Source: an uncultured Oscillospiraceae bacterium (GTDB lineage: Bacteria > Bacillota > Clostridia > Oscillospirales > Oscillospiraceae). From it: 13,883 nt of DNA. The stretch is taken from contig CAKTZP010000048.1 in NCBI GenBank assembly GCA_934636045.1, positions 1 to 13,883 on the forward strand, read 5' to 3'. Positions 12,539 to 13,883 of the stretch are shown here, one piece after another. The notes under the pieces were generated by a model. The model was not told the origin of the DNA. It made no database searches and worked only from the letters and a program-made list of their open reading frames with translations. The position numbers and the translations under genes were made by a program. Every line of letters begins with the position of its first letter. The first letter of the stretch is position 1.

Positions 12539-13716
12539 AAATTAAACAGGTTTCTGCAATGATCCTGCGCTACCAGTATGAAAACGGCATTGCCGACGCT
12601 CAGAACTATTTTTCCACGCGCAGCGCGGTTTTGGTAGAGGTGGAAACAGATACCGGACTGAAGGGGCTCGGCGAAGCCGCCTTCTTCGGCGGCCCTGCCG
12701 AAAGCACGAAATACATCGTTGAGCATGAGCTTGCACCGCTGGTTGTCGGCGAGGATCCCACGCAAATCGAATACATCTGGAAGAAGCTGTTTGACCGCAC
12801 CCGTCAGCACGGCCGCGGCGGCATCATTATGTCCGCCATGAGCGGCATCGACATCGCGCTGTGGGATATTCTGGGCAAGATCGCCGGACTGCCGGTGTAC
12901 AAGCTTCTCGGCGGATATTCGGACAAGCTGCTGCCCTATGCCAGCTCCGGCTTCTATTCCAAGGGGAAGGATACCAAGGCCTTGGCGGAGGAGGTCGGCA
13001 CCTACTTTGAGCAGGGCTTCCGCTATGCCAAGATCAAGGTGGGACGCAACCCGGAGGTGTTCCTCTCTCCGCTGCCCAACATGCCCTTCCCGAACGAGTG
13101 CAACTACTCGCTGGACGAGGATCTGGAACGCGTAGAGGCCTGCTGCAAGGTGGCGGACGAATTCGGCGCCAAGCTGATCGTGGACGCAAACAACACATGG
13201 AATACCTTTACCGCCATCAAGATGGGCAAGATTTTCCAGAAGCTCGGCGTTTTCTGGCTGGAGGAGCCGCTGCATCTGGACAATATCGAGGGCTCTGTCG
13301 AGCTGGCTGCGGCGCTGGATATGCCCGTGGCAGGCTATGAGTCCGAGGTGGGACTTTACCGGTTCCGCGAGCTGATCCGCCGCCATGCCGTGGATATTGT
13401 GCAGCCGGATGTGATCTGGAGCGGCGGCTTTACGGAGTGCCGCAAGATTGCAAATTTCGCACATGCGCATAATATGCCGTGCCTGCCGCATGTATTCTCC
13501 TCTGCGGTCAGCCTTGCCGCCAATGCACATTTCCTCGCCTCCATCTGCAACGCCGGCATTTTGGAGCTGGATCGCAACATCTATCCGCTTCGCGACGAGC
13601 TGCTCGAAGAGCCGATCACCGTCGCATCGGACGGCTACATCCATATGAGTGACAAGCCGGGCCTCGGTATCACGCTCCGCGAGGACACCGTTCGCAAATA
13701 TCGCGTAGACGCTTAA
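12535..13716 (+). CDS. Enolase-superfamily enzyme, mandelate racemase type (probable acid-sugar dehydratase)
   Basis: This is a 393-aa protein; its ATG overlaps the upstream stop and AGGAGG lies 9 nt before it. The capping domain (1-about 130) is followed by a beta/alpha barrel. KxK is K166-I-K168, metal ligands are D217 (VDANN), E243 (WLEEP) and E269 (GYESE), and the acid/base dyad is D292 (QPD) and H319 (LPHVFSS). A late Glu is at 344 (ILELD). This is the full set of the mandelate-racemase subgroup, whose members abstract the alpha proton of a carboxylate and mostly dehydrate sugar acids (galactonate, gluconate, rhamnonate, fuconate and others). With kdgK in the same cluster, dehydration of an aldonate or uronate-derived acid to a 2-keto-3-deoxy acid is the simplest role. 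The exact substrate cannot be read here; a cycloisomerase or racemase role is less likely but possible. Confidence 0.9.
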   Translation: MKIKQVSAMILRYQYENGIADAQNYFSTRSAVLVEVETDTGLKGLGEAAFFGGPAESTKYIVEHELAPLVVGEDPTQIEYIWKKLFDRTRQHGRGGIIMSAMSGIDIALWDILGKIAGLPVYKLLGGYSDKLLPYASSGFYSKGKDTKALAEEVGTYFEQGFRYAKIKVGRNPEVFLSPLPNMPFPNECNYSLDEDLERVEACCKVADEFGAKLIVDANNTWNTFTAIKMGKIFQKLGVFWLEEPLHLDNIEGSVELAAALDMPVAGYESEVGLYRFRELIRRHAVDIVQPDVIWSGGFTECRKIANFAHAHNMPCLPHVFSSAVSLAANAHFLASICNAGILELDRNIYPLRDELLEEPITVASDGYIHMSDKPGLGITLREDTVRKYRVDA

Positions 13717-13748
13717 GCAGTCGCACCGCTTTCCGCGCTGCTTGCAGA

Positions 13749-13796
13749 GAAAAAGGCGGATTGCCTCAAACACAGTGTGCTTGAAGCAATCCGCCT
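13749..13796 (-). terminator. Strong stem-loop terminator, oriented for the minus strand
   Basis: AGGCGGATTGC (13754-13764) pairs perfectly with GCAATCCGCCT (13786-13796). After one mismatch, TCAA/TTGA adds four more pairs. On the minus strand the stem runs into TTTTTCTC (the complement of the A-run at 13749-13754), the classic intrinsic terminator layout. On the plus strand GATCTCC follows, so it would stop transcription from the upstream plus-strand cluster less well. Confidence 0.75.
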
Positions 13797-13830
13797 GATC
13801 TCCGCTGCCGTACGTGCCGCAGGAAGCCTC

Positions 13831-13883
13831 TCAGGACAGCTTTACGACCGGTCCCGACTTCAGCTGCGGGCAGTCCGGCACGT
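13831..13883 (-). CDS. C-terminal end of an unidentified gene entering from the right edge
   Basis: On the minus strand one frame reads VPDCPQLKSGPVVKLS and then TGA (13833-13831). Support is the position: the stop lies 35 bp before a strong terminator of the same orientation, and the codon choice looks coding. Sixteen residues are too few to name a family. A chance open frame is possible. Confidence 0.45.
   Translation of the reverse strand, partial: VPDCPQLKSGPVVKLS

Noticed and set aside
12466..13773. 435-codon minus-strand open frame
   Set aside because: It is antisense to the enolase-superfamily gene, which has every catalytic residue in place. The minus frame shows no known motif.

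Overview
The window looks like chromosomal DNA from a GC-rich, low-oxygen member of the Clostridia, probably a gut Oscillospiraceae-type organism. The reasons are strong AGGAGG-type ribosome binding sites, an isopeptide (SpaA/Cna-B type) surface protein with clostridial features, a LytS/YesM-like kinase, and an intergenic block of 'GTAGGGGCG' palindromes. I recall such palindromes from Firmicute gut genomes, but no search was run, so the taxonomy is an inference.

Left block (1-4290). A very large secreted surface protein (minus strand, 3' end beyond the left edge) sits 25 bp downstream of a signal-peptidase-I-like gene. That protein has lost its catalytic serine (now Gly48), its catalytic lysine (now Arg84) and the Ser of the GDNRxxSxDSR box, while keeping the rest of the fold signature. 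The pairing recalls SipA of streptococcal pilus islands, a dead signal peptidase needed for pilus assembly. Divergent from it is a small XRE-type repressor-like gene, with a perfect 16-bp palindrome and related half-sites in the shared upstream region.

Middle (4290-4912). About 600 bp without a credible gene, filled by a mosaic of GC-rich hairpins and a degenerate 51-nt direct repeat.

Two-component block (4913-7506, minus strand). A histidine kinase (N-terminal membrane anchor, extracytoplasmic domain, multi-pass membrane region, LytS/YesM-type kinase core) overlaps by ATGA with a response regulator that has a receiver domain and an OmpR/SARP-like winged helix instead of LytTR. The kinase has a good extended -10 promoter.

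Right block (7811-13716, plus strand). A consensus-like sigma-A promoter precedes six closely spaced genes: 2-keto-3-deoxygluconate kinase (kdgK), a short old-yellow-enzyme flavoprotein with a C-terminal Fe-S cysteine cluster, a shikimate-dehydrogenase-like oxidoreductase, two tandem Asp/Glu-racemase-fold proteins that each keep only one of the two usual cysteines, and a mandelate-racemase-type enolase-superfamily enzyme. Two of the junctions are 4-bp ATGA overlaps. The dehydratase plus KDG kinase suggest sugar-acid (or related polyhydroxy acid) catabolism through a 2-keto-3-deoxy acid. The other four enzymes do not fit any textbook route I know and make this the best candidate for an undescribed pathway. 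The divergent two-component system may control it, but that is only inferred from position.

Right edge (13717-13883). A strong stem-loop whose T-run lies on the minus strand, followed by what looks like the last 16 codons of a minus-strand gene entering from the right.
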